Part shown: one piece after another, positions 35,268-43,402 of the stretch | How the letters are laid out: every line of letters starts with the position of its first letter | Numbering within the stretch: the stretch's first letter is position 1 | Source: Actinomycetes bacterium | Lineage (GTDB): Bacteria; Actinomycetota; Coriobacteriia; Coriobacteriales; Eggerthellaceae | NCBI GenBank assembly: GCA_023460315.1 | Contig: JAEWQO010000058.1 | Location: 1-61,860, forward strand | DNA: 61,860 bases | Reading direction: 5' to 3' | Notes under the pieces: generated by a model | Told to the model about the DNA's origin: nothing | Seen by the model: the letters and a program-made list of their open reading frames with translations, nothing else | The model's database searches: none | Program-made: the position numbers and the translations under genes

Positions 35268-37451
35268 ATGGGGTTTGCTGCAAGCGTGCTGAAAAAAGTG
35301 AACGACATAAACGAGTCCAGAGGCTTCGTTGCCGTGCGCCAGGGGTTCATGATGTTGGTCCCCCTGGTTTTGATCGGGTCTTTCGCTGTTGTCATAACCA
35401 GGCTTCCCATCCCTGCCTATCAGGCTTTCATGGCCTCGGTGTTCAGCGACCAGTGGACCGTTTTTGGCACCTATCTCACCCAGGGGACCTTCTCCATCAT
35501 GTCGATCGGCGTCGTGCTGACTGTGAGCTACTCCTACGCGAACCTTGAGAGCCTTGAGACGGCAGCTAAGATGACCCCTGGCATAGCCGCCATCGTCGGG
35601 CTCATGTGCCTGATCACCCTCGTGTATGCCGAAAACGACGCCTTGCCCTTCGCGACGATTGGGGTCATGGGCATTTTTGTTTCCCTCGTGACTGCGCTAG
35701 TCTCCTCAGCCCTCTTCATGTTCTTGTCGCGAAGGCCGAGACTCCGTCTGATTATGGACAACAACGCCTACGATTCCACCATCGGCACGGTTTTCACCTA
35801 CCTGCTCCCTGCGGCCATAACCGTGATTGCCTTTGCCGTCCTTCGCAGCGTCCTCCTCGTCCTTGGCATCGATGACATCAATGGAGCTGTCAATGAGGGC
35901 TTTGTGAGAATGTTCTTTGGGGCCACTCCTTCTCTGGAAAGCGCATTGGCTTTTATGGCCTGCATGCATTTCCTGTGGTTCTTTGGCTTTCATGGCAGCA
36001 ACATCCTTGAGCCCGTCACGCAGTCGGTCTTTGCTCCCGTCGCCTTGGGCGGCATGGATGCTGCCGTGGTGGGGCAGGCCGTGTCGCAGGTGTTCACCAA
36101 GGACTTTTTTGACGTCTTCGTCCTTCTTGGAGGGTCCGGTGCAACACTGTGCCTTCTGATTGCCCTGTTGACGCAGAAGAAGAGAAGCAATGCGCGCAAT
36201 GTCGGCCGATTTTCCATCATTCCCAGTCTGTTTAACGTGAACGAGCCCATGATCTTCGGCATTCCCATCGTCATGAATGTCTACTTCTTCGTTCCGTTCA
36301 TCTTTGCTCCGCTGGTTTTTACTCTGACGTCCTTTGCGGCGATGTCATGGGGGCTTGTCCCTTTTCCCATCGCGCAGGTGGAATGGACGACGCCCATCTT
36401 TCTGAGCGGCTATATGGCTACCGGATCGTTGTCGGGGTCCCTTTTGCAGGGGGTGAATCTTGTCTTGGGGGTATTCATCTATCTGCCGTTCGTGAGGTTG
36501 AGCGAGCGGAACATGATAAGAAAGAACCGGGCTGTCATGAGCTCATTGATTGTCTGTGCCTTGGAAAGGCAAAACGGCCTGTCTAAGAGCCTTGTGGAAA
36601 GGAATGATGCAGTGGGAAATCTTGCGAGGATCTTGTCCGTTGACCTGAAGAATGACCTTGCCGAGGGTACGGGGTTGCGGCTGGAGTATCAGCCCAAGGT
36701 TAGTTACGATGGTAGAGTTGTGGGCATGGAGGCTCTCCTCCGGTGGGAGCATCGGATCTTCGGGAATCTTCCTGCGCCTCTCGCCGTGGCGCTTGCCGAG
36801 GACGCCGGCTTGATCCATGACCTTGGAGGCTGGGTCTTCGAGGCGTCGTGCAAGCAGCTCGTCCTATGGGAGGACGGGGGAATGCTAGGCGTGTCGCTTT
36901 CCTTCAATATCTCACCCTTGCAGATGGACCCTGCCGTCATTCTTCCTCAGTTTCGTCGCATCCTGGCGAAGACGGGCGCCCGCCCCGGTGCCATGGAGAT
37001 AGAGATTACCGAGCAGACTGCCATAAACCGGATGGGATCGGCGTTGGAGATCATACGGGCGTTCAAGGAGATGGGCTTCAAGATCGCTCTGGATGATTTC
37101 GGGATGGGGCATACGTCCCTTATTGTGCTCAAAGAATTCCAGATGGACACAATCAAGCTGGACGGCTCTCTCGTGCAGGACATCGTCGACAACGTCAGCA
37201 GCCAAGATGTCGTTTCTTCAATCATGATGCTGGCTGAAAAGAGCAGCTTTTCCGTCGTTGCTGAGTATGTGGAAACCCTGCAACAAAGGAATATGCTGCA
37301 TTCCTTGGGATGTCAAATATATCAGGGCTGGCTGTATAGAAAGGCGCTGCGCCCCGAGGTGTTCCTTGCCTATTACGAAAGTGTCGCGCACGGTGGTTCG
37401 GCGCTGTCCGATGGAGAACTGGATGATCGGGACGATGGAGCCGCGTGCTGA
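35268..37451 (+). CDS. PTS EIIC permease domain fused to EAL c-di-GMP phosphodiesterase
   Basis: 727 residues from the ATG at 35268, behind GGGAGG. Residues 1 to about 430 are a lactose/cellobiose-type EIIC: around ten hydrophobic segments, the HGSNILEPV loop, and SLFNVNEPMIFGIPIVMN, which holds the family's sugar-binding N-x-E-P. Residues about 470-710 are an EAL domain with the metal and substrate residues in place: EALLRW (488-493), SFNISPLQM, EIEITE, ALDDFGMG (Asp609-610), IKLDG (Lys630), AEYVET, and GCQIYQGWLY near the end. EIIB and EIIA are absent. It could be a sugar-sensing membrane phosphodiesterase that lowers c-di-GMP rather than a transporter. No diguanylate cyclase is in the window. 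Transcribed alone. Confidence 0.9.
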   Translation: MGFAASVLKKVNDINESRGFVAVRQGFMMLVPLVLIGSFAVVITRLPIPAYQAFMASVFSDQWTVFGTYLTQGTFSIMSIGVVLTVSYSYANLESLETAAKMTPGIAAIVGLMCLITLVYAENDALPFATIGVMGIFVSLVTALVSSALFMFLSRRPRLRLIMDNNAYDSTIGTVFTYLLPAAITVIAFAVLRSVLLVLGIDDINGAVNEGFVRMFFGATPSLESALAFMACMHFLWFFGFHGSNILEPVTQSVFAPVALGGMDAAVVGQAVSQVFTKDFFDVFVLLGGSGATLCLLIALLTQKKRSNARNVGRFSIIPSLFNVNEPMIFGIPIVMNVYFFVPFIFAPLVFTLTSFAAMSWGLVPFPIAQVEWTTPIFLSGYMATGSLSGSLLQGVNLVLGVFIYLPFVRLSERNMIRKNRAVMSSLIVCALERQNGLSKSLVERNDAVGNLARILSVDLKNDLAEGTGLRLEYQPKVSYDGRVVGMEALLRWEHRIFGNLPAPLAVALAEDAGLIHDLGGWVFEASCKQLVLWEDGGMLGVSLSFNISPLQMDPAVILPQFRRILAKTGARPGAMEIEITEQTAINRMGSALEIIRAFKEMGFKIALDDFGMGHTSLIVLKEFQMDTIKLDGSLVQDIVDNVSSQDVVSSIMMLAEKSSFSVVAEYVETLQQRNMLHSLGCQIYQGWLYRKALRPEVFLAYYESVAHGGSALSDGELDDRDDGAAC

Positions 37452-37592
37452 CGATGTTTGGGGTATTCTTCGCTGCCCTTGAACGGTGGCGGCAATGTTC
37501 AGGAGGGAGTTCCCTCGTATTTATGAATACTATGGATGTCATTGTGTAGATAGATCATTCATCAGGTATTACATTCAGATTAATAAAATTTA

Positions 37593-37672
37593 ACCGGTAC
37601 CGGTGAAAAATGTCTTGAAAAACAACAGGTACCAGTTTATTATGACTTCCGTATTACAAATGGTACCTGTTG
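37593..37672 (+). promoter_or_regulatory. MarR gene promoter with GGTACC-centred operator repeats
   Basis: A TTGAAA (37615-37620) and a TATTAT (37638-37643) are separated by exactly 17 bases. A 12-base arm at 37623-37634 inside the spacer and its exact inverted copy at 37661-37672, downstream of the expected start point, both contain GGTACC. A third GGTACC sits in the 12-base palindrome ACCGGTACCGGT at 37593-37604. The set lies 20 bases before the MarR start, so autoregulation is likely. Confidence 0.75.
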
Positions 37673-37692
37673 AAGATACGAGGAGCATACCC

Positions 37693-38343
37693 ATGGAGAC
37701 AGCATCAAATGAGAATATGCAGCTATACGAAAAGCTTGTCACGCTTCAGCACCTGCTGATGCGGCAACGGTTCGTTCGCAAGGGTTCGGGCCCTATCGCC
37801 GATCCCTTGCGCGGGCAAGGGAGGATACTCGCCCTGTTGAAAATCAAGGATGGCGTGAGCACCAAAGACATGACGAGCGTTTTAGGCATTCGTACCTCGT
37901 CGCTGAACGAGCTTCTGTCAAAACTTGAAGCCAAGGATTACATCATGCGCGAACAGTCGGAAGAGGACGGGCGGGTGATGATGGTCAAGCTGACGGACAA
38001 AGGACGGGCGGTTGAACAGCCTTCGGGCGCTGCGGGAACTGCTGATATGTTTGACTGCCTGGACGAAGACGAGAAGAAGGCGTTCGGCGACTACCTCGAT
38101 CGGGTGATCGCGCATGTGGGAGCGGAGATCAGCGGACGGGGCGATGAGGGTTTCGAGGCCATGCTTCGGAAACGCGAGAAGGCGTTCAAAAAGTTTTTCG
38201 ACGATGGCGACCGGTTCGATGGGCCGATGGGGTTTTCTCCTTTCGCGGCATTCGGATTCCATGGCGCTTGTGGAGGGTTTGACTCCCACGAGGGCGGTAG
38301 GCGCGGACGAAGCCATCGTGCAAACGATTTCGGACAAGAATAA
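37693..38343 (+). CDS. MarR-family transcriptional regulator
   Basis: 216 residues from the ATG at 37693, behind GAGGAG; the frame is open 30 codons more, but those codons cover the operator. The winged helix is clear: RGQGRILALLKIKDGVSTKDMTSVL, then TSSLNELLSKLEAKDYI (recognition helix) and REQSEEDGRVMMVKLTDKGR (wing). The C-terminal 40 residues are Gly/Phe/His-rich and low in complexity. The acetyltransferase gene follows 31 bases later, so the two are probably co-transcribed and self-regulated through the GGTACC sites. Confidence 0.85.
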   Translation: METASNENMQLYEKLVTLQHLLMRQRFVRKGSGPIADPLRGQGRILALLKIKDGVSTKDMTSVLGIRTSSLNELLSKLEAKDYIMREQSEEDGRVMMVKLTDKGRAVEQPSGAAGTADMFDCLDEDEKKAFGDYLDRVIAHVGAEISGRGDEGFEAMLRKREKAFKKFFDDGDRFDGPMGFSPFAAFGFHGACGGFDSHEGGRRGRSHRANDFGQE

Positions 38344-38374
38344 CGGGAGAATTTTCAGGATACGGAGGCGTGGA

Positions 38375-39142
38375 ATGTACCGAGGTGGACAGGAGGCTGG
38401 CGTGGAAGAAGGTGGCATTGAGGTGCAGCGTGATGTGCTTGAGGACAATCCGAGCTACCTTGACCTCTTGCGGGAGGATGGCCTTTCACAAGAGGCACGA
38501 AATTTGGCCTTGAGCCTTGTCATGCAGATCCCCTCTGCAGCCGACACGGTCTTCGCGACGCCGGGCGATGAATGCCTTGATGGCTGTGACGGAGTGACCG
38601 TCAGGCTTGCAGATTCCAATGACGTGAAGACGATCTGCGAGTTCCGCTATGCTCAACTGATTGAGTATCGGGGACTTTTGGCGACAGAGGAGCTGCGTCG
38701 GAGGTTTTGTAGCGAGACGGAGGCGTATGTGCGCCGCAACCTTAACGCACAGGTGCGCTTTGCGCTGGTTGAGCAGGCTGGCGAGGTGATGGCGATGTCA
38801 GGGCTCGAAATCGCCGACAGGATGCCTTCGCTCAGTCCCGACGGCAAGGTTGAGCGAGGGGCGACGGTGGTGGCATGTTATACGCTTCCCTCGCATCGGG
38901 GAAAGGGATGCATGCGCCAGATGTTGTCCACGTGGTCCACGCTCGCCCCTTTGTTTGGGGTCGATGCGATCTACCTCGAAAGCAACAATCCCACCATGCA
39001 GATTCTCGCGCTCAACGAAGGCTACGACTATGTGTCTGAAAAGTATCGCCTTGATGTGGCTTGCCGTGACCAAGAGGCGGCCGTCACGAGCTGTGAGACC
39101 TTCGTCTCTGCTTCGGCGACTGAGCATTTGCCGATCGGATGA
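38375..39142 (+). CDS. GNAT-family N-acetyltransferase
   Basis: 255 residues from the ATG at 38375, behind GGAGG. After a 75-residue N-terminal part, the GNAT fold shows strand VRFALVEQAGEVMAMSGLEIA, then the acetyl-CoA-binding motif A region VACYTLPSHRGKGCMRQML (R-x-x-G-x-G/A, here RGKGCM) and the motif B end IYLESNNPTMQILALNEGYDY. The substrate is not known. It is second in the MarR operon and is therefore likely a self-protective or detoxifying acetyltransferase. It converges on the larC end, 33 bases apart. Confidence 0.8.
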   Translation: MYRGGQEAGVEEGGIEVQRDVLEDNPSYLDLLREDGLSQEARNLALSLVMQIPSAADTVFATPGDECLDGCDGVTVRLADSNDVKTICEFRYAQLIEYRGLLATEELRRRFCSETEAYVRRNLNAQVRFALVEQAGEVMAMSGLEIADRMPSLSPDGKVERGATVVACYTLPSHRGKGCMRQMLSTWSTLAPLFGVDAIYLESNNPTMQILALNEGYDYVSEKYRLDVACRDQEAAVTSCETFVSASATEHLPIG

Positions 39143-39175
39143 CCGCCTCTTGCCCCGTGGCGACGACTGCGGGGC

Positions 39176-39739
39176 TTATCGGGACTCGGGAATGTCGTAT
39201 GCATCCACGAAATGGAGGATGATTGCGGCTGAGGTTGGCGTGCACCGCTCTCCCGCAAGCCGCCGTGCGGCTTGCGGGACGCCCTGCTCGAGAATGGCAC
39301 GCGTTGCGGGCGCTGGTATGCCCAATTCTCCATGCGCACACGTGACCGTTCCAAAGCCTACCTGGACCGGGGTGGCGTGGATTTCCTGCGGGTCGATCAG
39401 CTCAATCGCCCGGCAGATTGCCAACACGCTGGAAATGGCTTTTGCTTCCCCAACCTCGTGGAAATGCGTTTCCTCCACGAGGCAGCCGTGAACGTGTGCC
39501 TCGGCCTGGGCAAGAATCTGGTATATCGCCCGCGCGTCATCCTTGACGCGTGCGCTCAGGGGGCAGGAGTCAAGTGCCCCGAGGACGGCTGGCAGGTTTG
39601 GGTAATGGGCGCTCTTGAGCAGATTCCCGCCGCGTAAAGAGAGAACTTCCTCGCGGTGTTCCTTCGGGAGGTTGGCGACCATTGTGTCCACAAGGAAGGA
39701 ACGTGTGGCCTGCTCCGATAGGTCGATTATGAGGTTCAT
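39176..39739 (-). CDS. larC: LarC-like protein, short form (nickel insertion)
   Basis: 187 residues; its ATG at 39739 overlaps the larB stop as ATGA. LarC inserts nickel into the pyridinium pincer cofactor of lactate racemase-type enzymes. The visible LarC blocks are AEAHVHG, THFHEVGEAKAI, GTVTCAHGELGIPAPAT and GERCTPTSAAII. Typical LarC is about 400 residues (or LarC1 plus LarC2 joined by a programmed frameshift). Here the His-rich loop and the whole C-terminal half are missing, and no LarC2 follows downstream of 39176. It may be a minimal natural form, with the C-terminal half elsewhere, or a truncated gene. The frame itself is intact. Confidence 0.75.
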   Translation of the reverse strand: MNLIIDLSEQATRSFLVDTMVANLPKEHREEVLSLRGGNLLKSAHYPNLPAVLGALDSCPLSARVKDDARAIYQILAQAEAHVHGCLVEETHFHEVGEAKAISSVLAICRAIELIDPQEIHATPVQVGFGTVTCAHGELGIPAPATRAILEQGVPQAARRLAGERCTPTSAAIILHFVDAYDIPESR

Positions 39740-40512
39740 GGCTGGCTTCGCTCTGCCTTTCGCGACTCGAGGTGGTTGATGAGGCTCGCCTGATATCCTG
39801 CGCCGAACCCATTGTCGATATTTACCACGGATATGCCGCTGGCGCAGGAGTTCAGCATGGCGAGAAGCGCCGTGATCCCGCCCAGAGACGCTCCGTAGCC
39901 GACGCTGGTGGGAACGGCAATGACGGGACAGGAAACGAGGCCCGCGATGACGCTTGGCAAGGCACCCTCCATTCCTGCCACCGCCACTATGACCTGGGCA
40001 TCGAGCAGCTCGTTCGTATGGGCGAGAAGCCGATGTACTCCCGCAACCCCGACGTCGAAGAGGCGAACGGTCTCGTTGCCGAGGGCCTGGGAAGTCAAAG
40101 CCGCCTCTTCGGCGACGGGAAGGTCGCTCGTTCCCGCGGCTGCCACAAGGATTTTCCCCTGGCCGTCGGGATTCCTGACGCCTCCAATGATCCCCACGCG
40201 GGACAGCTCGTCGTAGTCGAGCGCAAAGGCTCCGGAAAGCTGTTTCGCCTTGCTTGCCGAAAGCCGCGTTATGAGGATGCGTTTCTGGTCGGCTTCGACC
40301 ATTGAGGTACAGATGCCCTGAATCTGCTCGGCTGTCTTGCCTTCTCCGTAGATAACCTCGGGGATGCCTTGGCGAATGGCGCGATGATGGTCGACCTTGG
40401 CAAAGCCGAGATCGCTGAACGGAGCCTTGCACAGCTCCTTTTCGGCATCTTCTGCCAGAACCGCTCCTTGTGCCACCTCTTCAAGGAGGTGACGAAGCTC
40501 CTTACGATCCAT
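39736..40512 (-). CDS. larB: LarB, pyridinium-3,5-biscarboxylic acid mononucleotide synthase
   Basis: 258 residues from the ATG at 40512, which lies inside the end of larE (11-base overlap). LarB carboxylates and hydrolyses nicotinic acid adenine dinucleotide to start the nickel-pincer cofactor. The signatures are there: FAKVDHHRAIRQGIPEVIYGEGKTAEQ, then AAAGTSDLPVAEEA, GVAGVHRLL, VAVAGMEGALPSV, and VPTSVGYGASLGGITALL toward the C terminus. The last third resembles the AIR-carboxylase PurE fold. It lies between larE and larC with overlaps on both sides, giving one tightly coupled unit. Confidence 0.9.
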   Translation of the reverse strand: MDRKELRHLLEEVAQGAVLAEDAEKELCKAPFSDLGFAKVDHHRAIRQGIPEVIYGEGKTAEQIQGICTSMVEADQKRILITRLSASKAKQLSGAFALDYDELSRVGIIGGVRNPDGQGKILVAAAGTSDLPVAEEAALTSQALGNETVRLFDVGVAGVHRLLAHTNELLDAQVIVAVAGMEGALPSVIAGLVSCPVIAVPTSVGYGASLGGITALLAMLNSCASGISVVNIDNGFGAGYQASLINHLESRKAERSQP

Positions 40513-41386
40513 GGTTCTCGCTTCTTTCTCGCGGTGTTCCCTGCGGGTTGCCCAGGGTGTCGTTCATGCTTCCTGATCGGTATCCTTCGAGGTCGAGCGT
40601 CACAAAACGAAAGCCGATCTCCTTGAGTCGCTCAACGGCTGATTCGGTTTCCCCTTCTCTGAAAAGGAGGGGGAACTGAGCAGGGGGCATCTCGATTCGG
40701 GCGATGTCTCCATGGACGCGCACGCGCACCTGGTTGAAGCCGCTGTCGAGCAGGTATTGTTCCGCAAGGTCTATCCTGTGCAGAATCGCCTCGTCAATGA
40801 GGTCGCCATACGGTATGCGCGAGGCGAGGCAGGCGAACGACTGCTTGTCGAACGTTTTGAGTCCAAGTTCCTTTGACAGCGCGCGGATGGCTTGCTTGTC
40901 GAAGCCGGTGTCGGCGAGGGGACTGTGCACTCCCTGCTCGTCTTTTGCCTGTCTTCCTGGCCGGTAGTCGTGCAGATCGTCCAGATTCGTTCCGTCTGCG
41001 ATGTCGGTGATACCCTGGCTGTTGGCACGGAAGGCCATTGCGCTGAACAGCGCCTGTTTGCACAGGTAGCATCTGTTGGGTGGGTTCTGTGAGAACCCTT
41101 CGACTTCCAGTTCTTCGGACGGGAAGACCACCTGTTTGATGCCGTGCTCTTGGCAGAATGCCGTTGCCTCGTCAAGTTCCCTCTGCGGAAACGTGCAGGA
41201 GGAGGCGGTGAAGGCTACGGCGTTGTCGCCGAGAATGTCATGGGCCACCGAAAGCAGCAGCGTTGAATCCACGCCGCCGGAGAAGGCCACTGCAAGTTTT
41301 GAATGCTGCGAAAGATTGCGACGCAATGCGTCATACCGGGCTTTTAGCTCCGGAGTCATGGCAGAGGGATTTTGCAGCGTGGTCAT
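40502..41386 (-). CDS. larE: LarE, ATP-dependent sulfur transferase
   Basis: 294 residues from the ATG at 41386; the open frame extends upstream to a TTG at 41509, but that part overlaps the 36-codon leader ORF and lacks family character. The PP-loop AVAFSGGVDSTLL adenylates the substrate. ADGTNLDD and SFACLASRIPYG are LarE blocks. The Cys in ACLASR corresponds to the sulfur-donor Cys of Lactobacillus LarE. Two more Cys in NRCYLCKQ give the three-Cys set seen in LarE proteins that carry a [4Fe-4S] cluster, so sulfur may be supplied catalytically rather than sacrificially. larB overlaps its 3' end. The racemase larA is not in the window. Confidence 0.85.
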   Translation of the reverse strand: MTTLQNPSAMTPELKARYDALRRNLSQHSKLAVAFSGGVDSTLLLSVAHDILGDNAVAFTASSCTFPQRELDEATAFCQEHGIKQVVFPSEELEVEGFSQNPPNRCYLCKQALFSAMAFRANSQGITDIADGTNLDDLHDYRPGRQAKDEQGVHSPLADTGFDKQAIRALSKELGLKTFDKQSFACLASRIPYGDLIDEAILHRIDLAEQYLLDSGFNQVRVRVHGDIARIEMPPAQFPLLFREGETESAVERLKEIGFRFVTLDLEGYRSGSMNDTLGNPQGTPRERSENHGS

Positions 41387-41493
41387 AAGACGTTCCGGCG
41401 ACTTGAGCGTGCGGGACTCTTTGTAGGCCTCGCAGCGATGCCGGGCCGATGGGCATCGATTCCTTCGGCGGTGCGGTTCTTTTGCTTGTCCAT
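41383..41493 (-). CDS. 36-codon leader ORF overlapping larE start
   Basis: An ATG at 41493 with AGGAG at good spacing opens a 36-codon frame beginning MDKQKNRTAEG and ending in TTATGA. Its stop overlaps the larE ATG as ATGA, so larE has no strong ribosome binding site of its own and could depend on coupling. The peptide is basic and has no recognisable family. It could be a regulatory leader peptide or merely the translational starter of larE. Confidence 0.45.
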   Translation of the reverse strand: MDKQKNRTAEGIDAHRPGIAARPTKSPARSSRRNVL

Positions 41494-41590
41494 TGTGCTC
41501 CTGGTTCAAGGGGGATAGAGGAATCCTGTCGTGCGGGGGGATCGATGGGGATCGAGGCGCGTCCGGTCTTTGGCCGATGCCTCGTTTCCG

Positions 41591-42712
41591 CTAGCCTGCC
41601 TCGCTTTCAAATGACGTGACGGCTTTTTTGAGCTCGTCGATGATAGGGATGTTCTGTGGACAGGCATCCTCGCATTGCCCGCATTCGATGCAGGCCGAAG
41701 CCTTGCTGCCGGAAAGGAAGGAATTGTACCACCTGCGTCCGTCCCTGATGCCATAGAGTGCCTCGTGATTGATGGCCTGCATGATGTTGGCGATGTCGAT
41801 GTCCTGGGGGCACTCCTTCATGCAATAGTGGCAAGCGGTGCATGGCACAGCTGTGATCTCGGCCAGCTTCTCCTGTGCCCGGTCGAGTGCGGCCAGCTCG
41901 CGGGCGTCGAGAGGCGCGTAGTTTTTCCAGATGCCCACGTTGTCGCGCATCTGTTCGATGGACGACATGCCCGACAGCACCGTGATGAGTCCTTCGATGC
42001 CGAAGGCGAAGCGCAAGGCCCATGAGACGTAGGAGGCGTTCGGGTCGGCCTCTCGCAATATGTGTGCCACGGGCTCCGGAGGATCAGCCAAGGTGCCGCC
42101 TCGAATGGGTTCCATGATTATGATCGGCGTGCCGTGCCGGTGAGCCACTTCGCAGCACGCCCGTGCCTGCACCGATCCGTTTTCCCAATCGGCATAGTTC
42201 ACCTGCAGCTGAACGAACTCCGCTTCGGGGTGGGCGACCAGAATCTGCTCGAGCACCTCCGCATTGTCGTGCAGGGAGAAGCCGATATGGCGAACTTTGC
42301 CTTCTTCCTTCAGGGTGCGCACGAATTCCCACAGGTCATAGTCGTCGAACGACTGTGTTCGTTTGCCGCCCAAATTGTGAAGCAGATAGAAGTCGAAGTA
42401 GCCGGCTCCCGTCTGCTCGAGAGACGTCTCGAAGAAGGCTCGGGCCTCCTCAGCGTTTTTTGCGCCGAGCCAGGCGGCATTTTTTGTGGCCAGCTGGAAG
42501 CTTTCGCGCGGGTGTCGTTCGACGAGCGCCCTTCGAACGGCTGACTCCGATTCGCCGTAGGCGCGGGCGGTGTCGAAATAGGTGCCTCCTGCGGCAAGAA
42601 ATTCATCGACCATCTGCTCGGTCTGCTGGATGTCTATGACGCCGTCCTTTTTCGGCAGGCGCATGCACCCGAACCCCAACTTTGGGATATCCTGCCCTAA
42701 ATAATCCATCAT
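41591..42712 (-). CDS. Aldo/keto reductase with C-terminal 4Fe-4S domain
   Basis: 373 residues from the ATG at 42712, behind AGAGGAAC. An AKR TIM barrel covers residues 1-270, with the catalytic Asp/Tyr/Lys/His set visible as TYFDTARAYGES, ATKNA and YLLHN. The last 90 residues add two cysteine clusters, CTACHYCMKECP and CIECGQCEDACP, which would bind two [4Fe-4S] clusters. This is the Fe-S aldo/keto-reductase group common in anaerobes, probably ferredoxin-linked. The lar genes follow on the same strand, and a MerR-type promoter lies upstream, so the reductase may share control with cofactor synthesis. Substrate unknown. Confidence 0.9.
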   Translation of the reverse strand: MMDYLGQDIPKLGFGCMRLPKKDGVIDIQQTEQMVDEFLAAGGTYFDTARAYGESESAVRRALVERHPRESFQLATKNAAWLGAKNAEEARAFFETSLEQTGAGYFDFYLLHNLGGKRTQSFDDYDLWEFVRTLKEEGKVRHIGFSLHDNAEVLEQILVAHPEAEFVQLQVNYADWENGSVQARACCEVAHRHGTPIIIMEPIRGGTLADPPEPVAHILREADPNASYVSWALRFAFGIEGLITVLSGMSSIEQMRDNVGIWKNYAPLDARELAALDRAQEKLAEITAVPCTACHYCMKECPQDIDIANIMQAINHEALYGIRDGRRWYNSFLSGSKASACIECGQCEDACPQNIPIIDELKKAVTSFESEAG

Positions 42713-42867
42713 GTTCCTCTTCTCTTGCTATCGGAATGCGCCTCGGTCACCTTTCGTGACGGTGGATTCCCGTGGAAGATTGGCCAATCGGTCGTTTCGT
42801 CAGGGACCGACGCCTTGCTCCTGTCGGTATGGCTTGAGCCCGTCTTCCCGATGGGTCTATACTGTTC

Positions 42868-42898
42868 TTTATACAAGTTGAAGCAAGCTTCAAGTCAA
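42868..42898 (-). promoter_or_regulatory. MerR-type promoter with 19-bp spacer and dyad
   Basis: On the minus strand TTGACT (42893-42898) and TATAAA (42868-42873) are separated by 19 bases, the over-long spacer typical of MerR-activated promoters. The spacer holds the dyad TTGAAGC-N2-GCTTCAA (42878-42893 on plus). It lies between the merR-like gene (plus) and the aldo/keto reductase (minus), which it would drive with a leader of about 150 bases. Confidence 0.75.
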
Positions 42899-42931
42899 GC
42901 CCTCTTTGGAACTTTGTGGTGAGGAGAACGC

Positions 42932-43402
42932 ATGCACTACACGATAGGCGAAATAGGAAAGATCATGGGCGTTTCCACCTCGACGCTCCGGTACTACGAC
43001 AGGGAAGGCCTGTTGCCTTTCATTGAACGATCAAGTGGAGGAATGAGAGTGTTCAGCGGCGAGGACCTGGAACGGCTCTATGTCATCCAATGTCTGAAGA
43101 AGACGGGCATGTCACTCAAGGACATCAAGGCCTATATCGACTGGGCAACGCAGGGGGATGGGACCATCGATCAACGCCTCGACCTTCTTCGCAAGAGGCG
43201 CGAGAGCGTCGAGGAACAGATCAGGCAACTGAACGGGACGCTTGCCCTTCTCGACTACAAGTGCTGGTATTACGAGATGGCGAAAGCGGCGGGAACCACC
43301 GATGTACTGACATTGATGGACCGTCAGGATGTTCCGCAGGAGTATCGGGAAGTGAAGAAGAGGCTCGACGACTATCGGGGAGCCCGACAAACTGCTCTCT
43401 AG
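42932..43402 (+). CDS. MerR-family transcriptional regulator
   Basis: 156 residues from the ATG at 42932. The MerR winged helix is complete: YTIGEIGKIMGVSTSTLRYYDREGLLPF, then GMRVFSGEDLERLYVIQCLKKTGMSLKDIKAYI. A long coiled-coil dimer helix (about 75-110) follows, and a short effector region contains one Cys (YKCWYYE). It lacks the metal-binding Cys pattern of MerR, ZntR or SoxR. It most resembles the YhdM/AdhR-type regulators of aldehyde or electrophile response. The divergent aldo/keto reductase with a 19-bp-spacer promoter is the obvious target. Confidence 0.85.
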   Translation: MHYTIGEIGKIMGVSTSTLRYYDREGLLPFIERSSGGMRVFSGEDLERLYVIQCLKKTGMSLKDIKAYIDWATQGDGTIDQRLDLLRKRRESVEEQIRQLNGTLALLDYKCWYYEMAKAAGTTDVLTLMDRQDVPQEYREVKKRLDDYRGARQTAL

